Positions 32,531-44,043 of a stretch of DNA of 64,000 bases are shown piece after piece. Source of the DNA: Massilia sp. YIM B02769 (lineage in GTDB: Bacteria > Pseudomonadota > Gammaproteobacteria > Burkholderiales > Burkholderiaceae_D); contig NZ_JASNRC010000001.1 in NCBI RefSeq assembly GCF_030411995.1, positions 121,114 through 185,113 of the forward strand, written 5' to 3'. How positions within the stretch are numbered: position 1 is the first letter of the stretch; every line of letters begins with the position of its first letter. The notes beneath the pieces are model-generated. The model worked only from the letters and a program-made list of their open reading frames with translations. It was not told the DNA's origin and did no database searches. The position numbers were made by a program, and so were the translations under genes.

Positions 32531-32806
32531 TCACGACCGCTCCAGCACCCCATCCAACCCATACAAATTGGCCAGCGCATCGATATTCGCCGGCACATTG
32601 ATGAACGTGAGCTTTTGCCCCGCATCGCGCGCGCGGCGCTGCCAGGCCAGCAGCAGGGCCACGCCCGAGGAATCGGCGGCGCGCACGCCGCCGAGGTCGA
32701 ACACGGTCTCGCCGGCGCGGATCGCGGCGATGCCCTGCTCCAGGGCCGCATCGGCGGTCTCGAAAGTCAGGGCGTCGAGTGACAACATGGGATTTGCTTC
32801 GGCCAT
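32531..32806 (-). CDS. mlaB: MlaB, STAS-domain subunit of the phospholipid ABC transporter
   Basis: 91 residues. A single STAS domain with the conserved loop VRAADSSGVALLLAWQRRA, where the DSSG serine is the usual regulatory site. MlaB binds the ATPase MlaF and is needed for complex stability and activity. Its ATG overlaps the mlaC stop codon (TAATG). Last gene of mlaFEDACB. Confidence 0.92.
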   Translation of the reverse strand: MAEANPMLSLDALTFETADAALEQGIAAIRAGETVFDLGGVRAADSSGVALLLAWQRRARDAGQKLTFINVPANIDALANLYGLDGVLERS

Positions 32807-33456
32807 TATTTCTTCGGCGTGTTCAGCGGCTTGCTGGCCAGCTGCTTGTTGCGTTCGGCCAGGCGGTTGATCAGGCCGTCGATGCCGGACTTGTTGATCT
32901 CGGCGGTGAAGGTGCCCTTATAGGTTTCCACCAGCCAGGCGCCCAGCACGTTGATGTCGTAGATCTTCCAGCCGCCATCACCCTTGGCCAGGCGATAGTT
33001 CAGGGTGATCGGCTCGCCGCGCGACACGTTCACCTGCGAACGCACTTCGACGTCGGTGTCGCCAGGGCTCGAGCGCATCGGCTTGAACTCGACGGTTTCA
33101 TTCTTGATCGTCGACAGCGCGCCCGAGTAGGTGTAGACCAGCAGCGTGCGGAATTCTTCCGACAGGCGCTTTTGCTGTTCCGGGGTGGCCTGGCGCCAGA
33201 AGCGGCCGGCTGCCTGGGCGGTCATTTTCTCGGCATCCACGTACGGCAGGATCTTCGAGTTGACCAGGTCCATGATCTTGTTGCGGTTACCGGCCTGGAT
33301 GTCCTTGTCGGACTTCACGGTGTCGATGACGTCGGCGCTGATGCGCTTGACCAGCACGTCCGGTGCTTCGTTGGTGGCAGGCGCCGGTGCAGCGATGACG
33401 CTGGTGGCAAACGCAACGGAAGCAACGGTGGCGATGAGGTGGGCGATGGGTTTCAT
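32806..33456 (-). CDS. mlaC: MlaC, periplasmic phospholipid carrier (Ttg2D/MCE-associated)
   Basis: 216 residues with a signal peptide (MKPIAHLIATVASVAFATSVIA, cleavage before APAPA). The mature part carries the Tol-tolerance Ttg2/MlaC pattern: LVNSKILPYVDAEKMTAQAA, FRTLLVYTYSGAL and YDINVLGAWLVETYKGTF. MlaC shuttles phospholipids between MlaA in the outer membrane and MlaFEDB. The ATG at 33456 lies behind GAGAG; 17 upstream codons were discarded because they precede the signal peptide. Confidence 0.93.
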   Translation of the reverse strand: MKPIAHLIATVASVAFATSVIAAPAPATNEAPDVLVKRISADVIDTVKSDKDIQAGNRNKIMDLVNSKILPYVDAEKMTAQAAGRFWRQATPEQQKRLSEEFRTLLVYTYSGALSTIKNETVEFKPMRSSPGDTDVEVRSQVNVSRGEPITLNYRLAKGDGGWKIYDINVLGAWLVETYKGTFTAEINKSGIDGLINRLAERNKQLASKPLNTPKK

Positions 33457-33574
33457 GGGCTCTCTCTTTTCTGTTCGTTGTAGGCTCCGGCTGGGGCGCC
33501 GCGTCAAGCGGGGCGACAGCCGGTTCCATGGGTACTTGCTCAGTTATTACTGCGCAGTCATGACTGCGCAGTGA

Positions 33575-34402
33575 TTACTGCGTCTTCGCGGGCGTTTCCG
33601 CCGCGGCAGGCTCGGCCGGCGCCGGCGATGCCGGCAGCGGCACCACCTGGCTGCTCGAGGTCGGCGCTTCGTCGCCGTCGTCTTCAGCCGCGGTACGCGG
33701 CACGTTGCCGTCGTACACCTGGCTCTGGCGGCGCTGCAGGTAGCCGTCGCGCAGGAACTCGTAACGGTCGAGCGCGGCTTCTTCCAGCAGGTTCGATGCA
33801 TCCAGCAGCGAAGCACGCTGGTCGATCACACGGATACCGCTGCCGATGTTGCGCCAGTTGTGCGGATCCTTGTATTTCCATGGATCGCCCCAGCGGTCCG
33901 CCGGCAAGGCGCTGGTGTCACGGATCGTAGATGGGCCCAACAGCGGCAACATCAAGAACGGACCCGACGGCACACCCCAATAACCGAGGGTCTGGCCGAA
34001 GTCTTCGTTGTGCTTCTGCAAACCGGCTTCCGAGGCGATGTCGAGCAGGCCGAGGATGCCGAAGGTCGAGTTCAGCGCCACGCGGGTGACGTCGGTCATG
34101 CCGGCTTCGCCCTTGCCTTGCAGCAGGTTGTTGACGGCGCTCCAGGCATCCGACAGGTTGCCGAAGAAGTTGCCGACGCCGGTCTGCACGAAGCCCGGGG
34201 TCACGTTCTTGTAGCCAGTAGCAACCGGCTTCAGGACCGTGCGGTCGACCGTGTCGTTGAAGGCGAAGCTCGCCCGGTTAAATTTCTCGAACGGATCCTG
34301 CGGGTTGGCCGAAGTGGCGCAGCCCGACAGCACGGCGCAGGCGGCCACAGCCAGTGCCAGGCCACTCAGTCGTGGCAGGGTGCTCATCTTATTGCTTTTC
34401 AT
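33575..34402 (-). CDS. mlaA: MlaA (VacJ) outer-membrane lipoprotein
   Basis: 275 residues. Lipoprotein signal with lipobox LSGC at Cys28, then the VacJ core: DPFEKFNRASFAFNDTVDR, LGYWGVPSGPFLMLPLLGPS and IDQRASLLDASNLLEEAALD. A Pro/Ala/Glu-rich tail (about 45 residues) is longer than in E. coli MlaA. It removes mislocalised phospholipid from the outer leaflet and passes it to MlaC. The ATG at 34402 overlaps the mlaD stop codon. Placement of mlaA inside the operon is a betaproteobacterial trait. Confidence 0.95.
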   Translation of the reverse strand: MKSNKMSTLPRLSGLALAVAACAVLSGCATSANPQDPFEKFNRASFAFNDTVDRTVLKPVATGYKNVTPGFVQTGVGNFFGNLSDAWSAVNNLLQGKGEAGMTDVTRVALNSTFGILGLLDIASEAGLQKHNEDFGQTLGYWGVPSGPFLMLPLLGPSTIRDTSALPADRWGDPWKYKDPHNWRNIGSGIRVIDQRASLLDASNLLEEAALDRYEFLRDGYLQRRQSQVYDGNVPRTAAEDDGDEAPTSSSQVVPLPASPAPAEPAAAETPAKTQ

Positions 34403-34872
34403 TCACTGCCATCCTTTCCTTCGGCGGCCTTGCTGTAGATGAACTGGTTGATCAGGTCTTCCAGCACGGTGGCCGATTGCGTACGGTTGATTCGATCGCC
34501 GTCGACGAGGTTCTTGGTGTCGCCGCCCGGTTCGATGCCAATGTATTGCTCGCCCAGCAACCCTGCGGTCAAAATCTTGAGCGACGAATCTTTCGGGAAC
34601 TGATAGTTTTCGTCCAGATCCAGGCTGACATTCGCCTGGAACGTTTTATCGTCGAAGCTGATGTCGCCGACGCGACCCACCACGACACCGGCGCTCTTGA
34701 CTGGCGCCTGTGGTTTCAAGCCACCGATGTTGTCGAATTTCCCCGTCACGACATAGGTGTCGGTGAAGGAAAGCGAACTCATGTTACCGGCCTGGAGAGC
34801 CAGGAACAGGACAGCGGCCGCGCCCAGCAGGACAAACAGGCCGACCCAGACGTCGATGATTTTACGGTGCAT
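34399..34872 (-). CDS. mlaD: MlaD, MCE-domain substrate-binding subunit
   Basis: 157 residues: an N-terminal membrane anchor (IIDVWVGLFVLLGAAAVLFL) and one MCE domain with FDNIGGLKPQAPVKSAGVVV and the hydrophobic pore-loop region LTAGLLGEQYIGIEPGG. MlaD hexamers sit on MlaE in the inner membrane and guide lipid. 79 bp downstream of mlaE, overlapped by mlaA. Confidence 0.95.
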   Translation of the reverse strand: MHRKIIDVWVGLFVLLGAAAVLFLALQAGNMSSLSFTDTYVVTGKFDNIGGLKPQAPVKSAGVVVGRVGDISFDDKTFQANVSLDLDENYQFPKDSSLKILTAGLLGEQYIGIEPGGDTKNLVDGDRINRTQSATVLEDLINQFIYSKAAEGKDGSE

Positions 34873-34951
34873 AGTAATTCCTAGTAGTCAGGCCATCTGT
34901 GCGCGGCCAAACGAAACGATTCTTATTTGTTGAGTTGTTTACAGCTTATTT

Positions 34952-35731
34952 TTACTGCGTGAACATCAGCGCGGTCATCACGAAGTCCAGGCCCAGCACC
35001 AGCAGCGACGCGATCACGACGGTGCGGGTGGTGGCGCGCGCCACGTCGGCCGGGGTCGGCTTGGCGTTGAAACCCTGGAACAGCGCAGTGAAGGTCACGG
35101 CGATACCGAACACGAAGCTCTTGATAATGCTGCTGACCACGTCACGGTTGACATCGACGCCGGCCTGCATCTGCGACCAGAACGCGCCTTCGTCGAGGCT
35201 GAGCAATTTCACGGCCACGAGGTAGCTGCCTACGATACCGACCGCCGAGAACACGGCGGCCAGCACCGGCATGGCAATGACGCCGCCCCAGAAGCGCGGC
35301 GCGAGGACGCGCTGGATCGGGTTGACTGCCATCATTTCCATGGCCGACAGCTGCTCGCCCGCCTTCATCAGGCCGATCTCGGCCGTGAGCGAGGTACCGG
35401 CACGGCCCGCGAACAGCAGTGCGGTGACCACCGGGCCGAGTTCGCGGATCAGCGACAGGGCCGTCAGCGAACCGAGCTTTTCCTCGGCGCCAAACTGGAT
35501 CAGGTTGACGTAGAACTGCAGGCCCAGCACCAGGCCGACGAACAGGCCGGAGACGATGGTGATGACCAGCGAGTAATTGCCGATGAAGTGGACTTGCTCG
35601 GAAATCAGCGACGGACGGCGGAAGGCGCCCGGCGAAAAACGCAGCAGATTGAAAAAGGCGCGCGTAGCGAAGCCCAGGGCTTCGACGCCTTCGCGCGCGG
35701 TGCGGCCAGCCGCTTCCAGGAAACGGATCAT
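34952..35731 (-). CDS. mlaE: MlaE, permease of the phospholipid transporter
   Basis: 259 residues with five to six membrane segments and the MlaE family core GRAGTSLTAEIGLMKAGEQL followed by SAMEMMAVNPIQRVLAPRFW. It starts with ATG at 35731, overlapping the mlaF stop codon by ATGA. It forms the transmembrane dimer of MlaFEDB. Confidence 0.95.
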   Translation of the reverse strand: MIRFLEAAGRTAREGVEALGFATRAFFNLLRFSPGAFRRPSLISEQVHFIGNYSLVITIVSGLFVGLVLGLQFYVNLIQFGAEEKLGSLTALSLIRELGPVVTALLFAGRAGTSLTAEIGLMKAGEQLSAMEMMAVNPIQRVLAPRFWGGVIAMPVLAAVFSAVGIVGSYLVAVKLLSLDEGAFWSQMQAGVDVNRDVVSSIIKSFVFGIAVTFTALFQGFNAKPTPADVARATTRTVVIASLLVLGLDFVMTALMFTQ

Positions 35732-36531
35732 CGCTTCGCTCCCAGTCCCAGGTCGTCGGCCAGCGTCTTGCCGGGATAATGGAAGGGCACCGGGCCATCC
35801 GGTTCGGCGTTCACGAACTGCTTCACGTAAGGATCGGTCGAGACGCGCAGCTCTTCGGGCGTGCCTTCGGCCACGATTTTGCCGGCCGACATGAAGTACA
35901 CGTAGTCGGCGATGGCAAAGGTTTCCTTCACGTCGTGCGAAACCAGGATCGAGGTCGAACCGAGCGCATCGTTCAGGTTGCGGATCAGGTTGGCGGTGAC
36001 GCCCATCGAGATCGGGTCGAGGCCGGCGAAGGGCTCGTCGTACATGATGAGTTCGGGGTCGAGCGCGATCGCGCGCGCGACGGCGACGCGGCGCGCCATG
36101 CCGCCGGAAATCTCGCCCGGCTTCAGCTTATGGGCGTTGCGCAGGCCGACGGCATTCAGCTTCATCAGGACCAGGTCGCGGATCAGTTCTTCGGACAAAT
36201 CGGTGTGTTCGCGCAGCGGAAAGGCGACGTTGTCGAAGATGCTGAGGTCGGTAAACAGGGCGCCGAACTGGAACAGCATGCCCATGCGGCGGCGCAGGCG
36301 ATAAAGACCGTCCGTGCGCAGCTCGTGCACGACCTCGCCGCCGACCCGCACCTGGCCGCGCTGCGGACGGATTTGTCCGCCGATCAGGCGCAGCACGGTG
36401 GTCTTGCCGCAGCCGGACCCGCCCATGACGGCAATAAGCTTGCCGCGCGGGAAGTCCATGCGCAGGTTCGACAGGATCTTGCGTTCGCCGTAGCCGAACT
36501 CCAGATCGCGTATTTCTACAAGGTTAGACAC
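35728..36531 (-). CDS. mlaF: MlaF, ATPase of the phospholipid transporter
   Basis: 267 residues from the chosen GTG at 36531 ((M)SNLVEIRDLEFGYGERK), which aligns with the E. coli MlaF start. Walker A MGGSGCGKTTVLRLIGG, signature GEISGGMARRVAVARAI, Walker B LIMYDEPFAGLDP and H-loop LVSHDVKE are present; the tail ADGPVPFHYPG equivalent (PDGPVPFHYPGKTL) is MlaF-specific. No ATG is available and no Shine-Dalgarno sequence stands before the GTG; a TTG at 36627 would add 32 unrelated residues. First gene of the mla operon. Confidence 0.93.
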   Translation of the reverse strand: MSNLVEIRDLEFGYGERKILSNLRMDFPRGKLIAVMGGSGCGKTTVLRLIGGQIRPQRGQVRVGGEVVHELRTDGLYRLRRRMGMLFQFGALFTDLSIFDNVAFPLREHTDLSEELIRDLVLMKLNAVGLRNAHKLKPGEISGGMARRVAVARAIALDPELIMYDEPFAGLDPISMGVTANLIRNLNDALGSTSILVSHDVKETFAIADYVYFMSAGKIVAEGTPEELRVSTDPYVKQFVNAEPDGPVPFHYPGKTLADDLGLGAKR

Positions 36532-36631
36532 AGGGGGTAATTGGTTTTGGGGAATCCCGTATTGTAGTGCAGAAACGGCAACCGCTGCTTGAGGCCCCTC
36601 GGTTTCCACCGGACTTGCGACGTGCAATTAC

Positions 36632-36959
36632 AACACAAATAACCCAAAAGTCAGCTATTTAATGTTGTAAGTAATTGTTTTTCCTAAGATATGCATATAC
36701 AACAACATTTCGATTAGTTGTTGCACATCAACATTTTCCAAAGGCAGCGAGTTTTGATCGGGATGGCTGACCTCACTCGTCCAGACTCTGCTGACCGTTA
36801 TGGTGGCGAAATCGATATGTTCAACGGGCACTGTAGAAACACTTCATCCTTGGGCCTGCGCAATGCCGAAAAAATTCCTTAAGGAAATAATAGTTACGCT
36901 TAGTCATTAAGCGCTGCTACACCAGGTCGGTGTGGTAACACTATATTCGGGAGTTTCTC
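36632..36959. other. AT-rich divergent promoter region between mlaF and a small secreted protein
   Basis: Noncoding, AT-rich, and must contain the promoters for mla (leftward) and the 36960 gene (rightward). It holds repeated TTGTTG/CAACAA-type motifs: AATGTTGTA 36661-36669, CAACAA 36700-36705 facing TTGTTG 36718-36723, and a 12-bp palindrome TTCCTTAAGGAA at 36875-36886. These look like binding sites, but no regulator can be named. Confidence 0.5.
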
Positions 36960-37367
36960 ATGCGTCATCAGCGTGTTGTCCTGCTTGCCCTTGCCCTGTT
37001 CAGCGCCGCTTCCGCCCAGGCGGCTTCCCTGTCCACCGAACCGGCATTCCAGCGTCTTACAGTGGAACAACTTTATACGGTCCAAGGCGACTATCAGCTG
37101 TCCAACGGACATCGCATCACGCTTACCGAATCCAATGGCCGGCTGTATGCCATGCTCGGCAAACGTGACCGGCGCGAACTGTTGGCGACCGGCGAACATT
37201 CCTTCAGCACGCGTGATCGTACGCTGAACCTGCGCTTCGAGCCGAACGCCGACAGCGACCAGATCGTGTTGACAGGTGCCGACAGCACAGACCGCTCGCT
37301 GGCCCAGGCCTTCAGCGATGCCCAACGCAATCTACAGGCCTCCTTGTCGATGCACCGTCAGCGCTGA
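36960..37367 (+). CDS. Small exported protein of unknown function
   Basis: 135 residues. A clear signal peptide (MRHQRVVLLALALFSAASAQA) leads to a mature protein of about 114 residues, predicted to be periplasmic. The mature part has the sequence LYTVQGDYQLSNGHRITLTE and KRDRRELLATGEHSF, which suggests a small beta-rich domain; no cysteines, no lipobox. I do not recognise the family. GGAG lies six bases before the ATG and a strong terminator follows, so it is a real monocistronic gene, divergent from mlaF. Confidence 0.75.
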   Translation: MRHQRVVLLALALFSAASAQAASLSTEPAFQRLTVEQLYTVQGDYQLSNGHRITLTESNGRLYAMLGKRDRRELLATGEHSFSTRDRTLNLRFEPNADSDQIVLTGADSTDRSLAQAFSDAQRNLQASLSMHRQR

Positions 37368-37414
37368 GCAAAGCCGGCTGTCCGGTTCATTCGACGTTTT
37401 CAGTCACAAAGCAA

Positions 37415-37440
37415 AAAGGCACAGCGCAAGCTGTGCCTTT
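37415..37440. terminator. Bidirectional terminator between the small exported protein and gltD
   Basis: Stem AAAGGCACAGC/GCTGTGCCTTT of 11 bp with a GCAA loop, an A run on the left and T run on the right. It can stop both convergent transcripts. Confidence 0.92.
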
Positions 37441-37464
37441 GTCCATCCAGGATTGAACGCTTGG

Positions 37465-38928
<1,464 letters not shown>

Positions 38929-38998
38929 GTTGCTTATCCTTTTGTTGGTGCCTTGATCGGCTCCGTTTTCTTGCGCGACACAGCACGCTCTGGTTGAA

Positions 38999-39027
38999 CG
39001 CGTGGGCACGGGGCGCCCACCCTACGG
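38999..39027 (-). repeat. REP hairpin, GGGC(A)C tip with one mismatch
   Basis: CGCG, stem GTGGGCAC/GCGCCCAC (one A-C mismatch), CCTACGG. First of two directly repeated copies between gltB and gltD; both are preceded by GTTGAA. Confidence 0.88.
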
Positions 39028-39045
39028 TATCCAGCGTTTGTTGAA

Positions 39046-39075
39046 CGCGTGGACGGCGAAGCCGTCCACCCTACG
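39046..39075 (-). repeat. REP hairpin, GGACGGC tip
   Basis: CGCG, stem GTGGACGGC/GCCGTCCAC (9 bp, GAA loop), CCTACG. Same orientation as the copy at 38999-39027; its tip is different yet fully self-complementary. Confidence 0.9.
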
Positions 39076-39094
39076 AATTACGTATGCGTTGCGC

Positions 39095-42000
39095 TCAAGC
39101 CGCGAGTTCGATCTTGTCGTTGGCTTCTTCCATGCTGCTGTTGTGCATTTCTTCGAGGGCGCGCTTGTAGTCGGTCGGGAAGACCTTCACGAACTTGGCG
39201 CGGCTGGTGGCCCAGTCGTCGAGCAGGTTGCGCGCGCGCGTGGAACCCGTGTGCTTGAAGTGGCGCTCGATCAGGCGGCGCAGGATGACTTCGTCCGACT
39301 CACGCTCGCCGTTGCGGGTCTGGCTGTGCCAGCCGGAAACGTCGCCCTGCTCTTTCGTCGACACCACGCGCTCGAGGTTCACCATGGTCGTGTTGCAGCG
39401 GCTCTCGAATTCGTTCTTCGGATCGTAGACATAGGCCACGCCGCCCGACATGCCGGCTGCGAAGTTGCGGCCGGTTTCGCCCAGCACCACGACGGTGCCG
39501 CCGGTCATGTATTCGCAGCCGTGGTCGCCCAGGCCTTCCACCACGGTCACGGCGCCCGAGTTGCGCACCGCGAAGCGTTCGCCGGCCACGCCGTTGAAGA
39601 AGGCTTCGCCGGCAATCGCGCCGTACAGCACCGTGTTGCCGACGATGATGTTGTCGACTGCCCAGCCGCGGAACTCGGTGTTCGGACGCACGATGATGCG
39701 CCCGCCCGACAAGCCCTTGCCGACGTAGTCGTTGCCCTCGCCCACCAGGTCGATCGTGATGCCGGCGGCCAGGAAGGCGGCGGCAGACTGGCCGGCCGTG
39801 CCCTGCAGCTGGATGTGGATGGTGTCGTCCGGCAACCCGGCGTGACCATAGCGCTTGGCGACTTCGCCCGACAGCATGGCGCCAACCGTGCGGTTGACGT
39901 TCTTCACCGGCGAGATGAAGGAGACGCGCTCGCCCTTTTCCAGCGCCTGCTTGGCCTGCGCGATCAGCTTGTGGTCGAGCGCGCGGTCGAGGCCGTGGTC
40001 TTGCCCGTCGGTGTGGTACAGGTTGGCGCGGGCATCGGTCTTCGGCTGGTAGAAGATGTTCGTGAAGTCCAGGCCCTGCGCCTTCCAGTGCGACACGGCT
40101 TTCGATTTATCCAGCAAATCGGCACGGCCGATCAGTTCGTCATAGGTACGGATGCCGAGCTGGGCCATGAGCTGGCGTGCTTCTTCGGCAACGAAGAAGA
40201 AATAGTTCACCACGTGTTCCGGCTTGCCCTGGAACTTGGCGCGCAGCACCGGGTCCTGGGTGGCAACGCCGACCGGGCAAGTGTTCAAATGGCACTTGCG
40301 CATCATGATGCAGCCTTCGACCACCAGCGGCGCCGTGGCGAAACCGATCTCGTCCGCGCCGAGCATGGCGGCAATCACCACGTCGCGGCCGGTCTTCATC
40401 TGGCCGTCGGCCTGCACGCGGATGCGGCTGCGCAAGCCGTTCAGCACCAGGGTTTGCTGGGTTTCCGCCAGGCCGAGTTCCCACGGCGTGCCGGCATGCT
40501 TCACCGACGACAGCGGCGAAGCGCCGGTACCGCCGTCGTGGCCGGCCACCACCACGTGGTCGGCCTTGGCTTTCGAGACGCCTGCGGCGACGGTGCCGAT
40601 ACCGACTTCCGAGACCAGCTTCACCGAGATCGAGGCATTCGGATTCGCATTCTTCAGGTCGTGGATCAATTGCGCCAGGTCTTCGATCGAATAGATGTCG
40701 TGGTGCGGCGGCGGAGAAATGAGGCCCACGCCCGGCACCGAGAAGCGCAGCGAGGCAATGTATTCCGACACCTTGTGGCCCGGCAGCTGACCGCCCTCGC
40801 CCGGCTTTGCGCCCTGCGCCATCTTGATCTGGATCTGGTCGGCCGCGTTCAGGTATTCGGCGGTGACGCCGAAGCGGCCGGAAGCCACCTGCTTGATCTT
40901 CGAGCGCAGCGAGTCGCCCTCTTCCAATGGAATGTCGACGGCCACGCGATCCGAACCCAGCACCGAGGCCAGGGTTTCGCCCTTGCTGATCTTGATGCCC
41001 TTGAATTCGTTCAGGTAGCGCAGCGGATCTTCGCCGCCCTCGCCGGTGTTGCTCTTGCCGCCGATGCGGTTCATGGCAATCGCCAGCGTGGCGTGGGCTT
41101 CGGTCGAGATCGAGCCCAGCGACATGGCGCCGGTGACGAAGCGCTTGACGATTTCTTTCGCCGGCTCGACTTCGTCGATGGCAATCGCTTTCGCTGGATC
41201 GATCTTGAACTCGAACAGGCCGCGCAGGGTCAAATGGCGGCGCGTCTGCTCGTTGATGAGCTGGGCGTATTCTTTATAGGTGCTGAAGCTGTTGGCGCGG
41301 GTCGAGTGCTGCAGCTTGGCGATCGCATCCGGCGTCCACATGTGGTCTTCGCCGCGCACGCGGAAGGCGTATTCGCCGCCGGTGTCGAGGGCGTTGGCCA
41401 GCAGCGGATCGGCGCCGAAGGCCAGGTTGTGCAGGCGCAGCGCTTCTTCCGCCACTTCGAACAAGCCGATGCCTTCCACCGTCGACGAGGTACCACGGAA
41501 ATATTTATCGACCAGCGACTTGTTCAGGCCAACGGCCTCGAAGATCTGCGCGCCGCAGTAGGACATGTAGGTGGAGATGCCCATCTTCGACATCACCTTC
41601 AGCAAGCCCTTGCCGATGGCCTTGGTGTAGTTGTACATGGCGGTATCGGGCGCCATTTCGTGCGGCAGGTGCTGGGCCAAATCGGCCAGGGTTTCCAGCG
41701 CCAGGTAAGGGTGGACGGCTTCCGCGCCATAACCGGCAAGCAAGGCGAAGTGGTGGGTTTCGCGGGCCGAGCCGGTTTCCACCACCAGGCCAGTCGAGGC
41801 GCGCAGGCCGCGCATCACCAGGTGCTGGTGGATGGTGGAAGTGGCCAGCAGCGCCGGAATCGCGACCATGTCGCCGGACAAGGCGCGGTCGGAGACGATC
41901 AGGATGTTGTGGCCGGATTTGACCGCGTCCACGGCTTCGGCGCACAGCGAGGCCAGCGAAGCTTCGATGCCTTCCTTGCCCCAGGCGACCGGATAGCAGA

Positions 42001-43816
42001 TGTTCAGTTCGTAGGACTTGAACTTGCCGCCGGTATGGATGCTGATGTTGCGCAGGCGCGCCATGTCGTTGAAGCCGAGCACGGGCTGCGACACTTCCAG
42101 GCGCATCGGCGGATTCACGTTGTTCGTGTCGAGCAAATTCGGTTTCGGCCCGATGAAGGACACCAGCGACATGACCATGCTTTCGCGGATCGGGTCGATC
42201 GGCGGATTGGTCACTTGCGCAAACAATTGTTTGAAGTAGTTATACAAAGGTTTGAGCTTGTTCGACATCACCGCCAGCGGCGAGTCGTTGCCCATGGAAC
42301 CGGTCGCTTCCTCGGCCAGCACGGCCATCGGCGCCATCAGGAATTTCAGGTCTTCCTGGGTGTAGCCAAAGGCTTGCTGGCGGTCCAGCAGCGTAACCGC
42401 CGCTTTCTCGCCCTGGGCCGGCGTATCCTTGACGCGGTGCTGGGCCAGCTGCGATTCGCTCAGCTTGATTTCGTTCAGCTTGATGCGCACCGACTTGATC
42501 CACGCCTTGTACGGCTTGGCGTTCGAATAGGTGTCCTTCAGCTCCTTGTCGTCGATGATGCGCCCTGCTTCCAGGTCGATCAGGAACATCTTGCCCGGCT
42601 GCAGGCGCCATTTCTTGACGATGCGCGATTCCGGAATCGGCAGCACGCCGGATTCCGAGGCCATGACGACCAGGTCGTCTTCGGTCACCACATAGCGCGC
42701 CGGACGCAGGCCGTTGCGGTCCAGGGTGCCGCCGATGTGGCGGCCGTCGGTAAAGGCCATCGCCGCCGGGCCGTCCCAGGGTTCCATCATGGCCGCGTGG
42801 TATTCGTAGAAGGCCTTGCGGTTGTCGTCCATCGAGGTATGGTTTTCCCAAGCCTCGGGGATCATCATCATCATGGCCTGGGCGATCGGGTAGCCGGCCA
42901 TCACCAGCAGCTCCAGGGCATTGTCGAAGCAGGCGGTGTCGGACTGGCCTTCATAGATCAGCGGGAACAGCTTGTTCAGGTCCTCGCCTAGCACGGCTGA
43001 CTTCATCATGCCTTCGCGCGCGCGGGTCCAGTTGAAGTTGCCCTTCACGGTGTTGATCTCGCCGTTGTGGGCGATCAGGCGGTAGGGGTGGGCCAGCGGC
43101 CATTCCGGGAAAGTATTCGTCGAGAAGCGCTGGTGCACCAGGGCCAGTGCCGACACGCAGCGCGGGTCTTGCAGGTCCTTGAAGTAGACGCCGACCTGGT
43201 CCGCCAGCAGCAGGCCCTTGTAGACGATGGTGCGCGCCGACATCGACGGCACGAAGAATTCCTTGCCGTGCAGGAGTTTCAGCGCCTGGATCGCGTGGCC
43301 CGACGACTTGCGGATCACGTACAGTTTGCGCTCGAGGGCGTCGGTGACCATGATGTCCGGCCCGCGGCCGATGAAGATCTGGCGGATCACCGGTTCCTTG
43401 GCGCGCACGGTGGGTGACATCGGCATGGTCTCGTCGACCGGCACGTTGCGCCAGCCCAGCACGACCTGGCCTTCGATGCGCACGGCGCGCTCGATTTCCT
43501 GTTCGCAGGCGATGCGCGAGGCGTGTTCCTTCGGCAGGAAAACCATGCCGACGCCGTATTCGCCGGGCGGCGGCAGTTCGACGCCCTGCTTCGCCATCTC
43601 GTCGCGGAAATACTGGTCGGGAATCTGGATCAGGATGCCGGCGCCATCGCCCATCAGGGCATCGGCGCCCACCGCGCCTCGGTGGTCCAGGTTCTTCAGG
43701 ATCATCAAGCCCTGGTCGATGATGGAATGGCTTTTGTTGCCCTTGATATGGGCGATGAAACCGACGCCGCAGGCATCGTGTTCATTGGCGGGATCGTACA
43801 AACCTTGGGCAATCAT
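39095..43816 (-). CDS. gltB: Glutamate synthase large subunit
   Basis: 1573 residues. The class II amidotransferase domain begins at the N-terminus: [15 protein letters not shown], whose Cys becomes the catalytic N-terminal nucleophile after removal of a short propeptide. The FMN-binding synthase domain follows, with the [3Fe-4S] ligands in [18 protein letters not shown], and the C-terminal beta-helix (GxxG repeats such as [12 protein letters not shown] and [11 protein letters not shown]). It makes two glutamates from glutamine and 2-oxoglutarate. GGAG stands about ten bases before the ATG. Transcribed ahead of gltD. Confidence 0.97.
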   Translation of the reverse strand: MIAQGLYDPANEHDACGVGFIAHIKGNKSHSIIDQGLMILKNLDHRGAVGADALMGDGAGILIQIPDQYFRDEMAKQGVELPPPGEYGVGMVFLPKEHASRIACEQEIERAVRIEGQVVLGWRNVPVDETMPMSPTVRAKEPVIRQIFIGRGPDIMVTDALERKLYVIRKSSGHAIQALKLLHGKEFFVPSMSARTIVYKGLLLADQVGVYFKDLQDPRCVSALALVHQRFSTNTFPEWPLAHPYRLIAHNGEINTVKGNFNWTRAREGMMKSAVLGEDLNKLFPLIYEGQSDTACFDNALELLVMAGYPIAQAMMMMIPEAWENHTSMDDNRKAFYEYHAAMMEPWDGPAAMAFTDGRHIGGTLDRNGLRPARYVVTEDDLVVMASESGVLPIPESRIVKKWRLQPGKMFLIDLEAGRIIDDKELKDTYSNAKPYKAWIKSVRIKLNEIKLSESQLAQHRVKDTPAQGEKAAVTLLDRQQAFGYTQEDLKFLMAPMAVLAEEATGSMGNDSPLAVMSNKLKPLYNYFKQLFAQVTNPPIDPIRESMVMSLVSFIGPKPNLLDTNNVNPPMRLEVSQPVLGFNDMARLRNISIHTGGKFKSYELNICYPVAWGKEGIEASLASLCAEAVDAVKSGHNILIVSDRALSGDMVAIPALLATSTIHQHLVMRGLRASTGLVVETGSARETHHFALLAGYGAEAVHPYLALETLADLAQHLPHEMAPDTAMYNYTKAIGKGLLKVMSKMGISTYMSYCGAQIFEAVGLNKSLVDKYFRGTSSTVEGIGLFEVAEEALRLHNLAFGADPLLANALDTGGEYAFRVRGEDHMWTPDAIAKLQHSTRANSFSTYKEYAQLINEQTRRHLTLRGLFEFKIDPAKAIAIDEVEPAKEIVKRFVTGAMSLGSISTEAHATLAIAMNRIGGKSNTGEGGEDPLRYLNEFKGIKISKGETLASVLGSDRVAVDIPLEEGDSLRSKIKQVASGRFGVTAEYLNAADQIQIKMAQGAKPGEGGQLPGHKVSEYIASLRFSVPGVGLISPPPHHDIYSIEDLAQLIHDLKNANPNASISVKLVSEVGIGTVAAGVSKAKADHVVVAGHDGGTGASPLSSVKHAGTPWELGLAETQQTLVLNGLRSRIRVQADGQMKTGRDVVIAAMLGADEIGFATAPLVVEGCIMMRKCHLNTCPVGVATQDPVLRAKFQGKPEHVVNYFFFVAEEARQLMAQLGIRTYDELIGRADLLDKSKAVSHWKAQGLDFTNIFYQPKTDARANLYHTDGQDHGLDRALDHKLIAQAKQALEKGERVSFISPVKNVNRTVGAMLSGEVAKRYGHAGLPDDTIHIQLQGTAGQSAAAFLAAGITIDLVGEGNDYVGKGLSGGRIIVRPNTEFRGWAVDNIIVGNTVLYGAIAGEAFFNGVAGERFAVRNSGAVTVVEGLGDHGCEYMTGGTVVVLGETGRNFAAGMSGGVAYVYDPKNEFESRCNTTMVNLERVVSTKEQGDVSGWHSQTRNGERESDEVILRRLIERHFKHTGSTRARNLLDDWATSRAKFVKVFPTDYKRALEEMHNSSMEEANDKIELAA

Positions 43817-43942
43817 ACTCGGCTCTCCACAACTTTTTCAGGGGGTGAAGGCCGAGAATAGTGCAATGCAGCAGACGCATCAAGCAGAACAATTAGGGTC
43901 GGAGTCGAATTAACCGCTGACTTCACCTTCCAATTTTTAATT

Positions 43943-43957
43943 GGGGACAGGTCTAAC
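43943..43957. repeat. GGGGACAG-type end motif left of RAYT 2
   Basis: GGGGACAGGTCTAAC. The reverse complement of its core, CTGTCCCC, occurs at 44847-44854 on the other side of the transposase gene, so the two could mark the ends or the hairpin substrates of that element. Confidence 0.45.
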
Positions 43958-44043
43958 AAGTGATTATCGGGTCGTTGTCGGGCGATCTTTATTTGAATGG
44001 ATGGCTTTCTTGCGACAGGAAATTGCCGCTGCCGATTTTTTGA

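Noticed and set aside
39002..42991. 1329-codon open frame on the plus strand opposite gltB
   Set aside because: Antisense of a conserved GC-rich gene; composition is His/Arg/Gly-biased as expected from reverse reading, with no domain.
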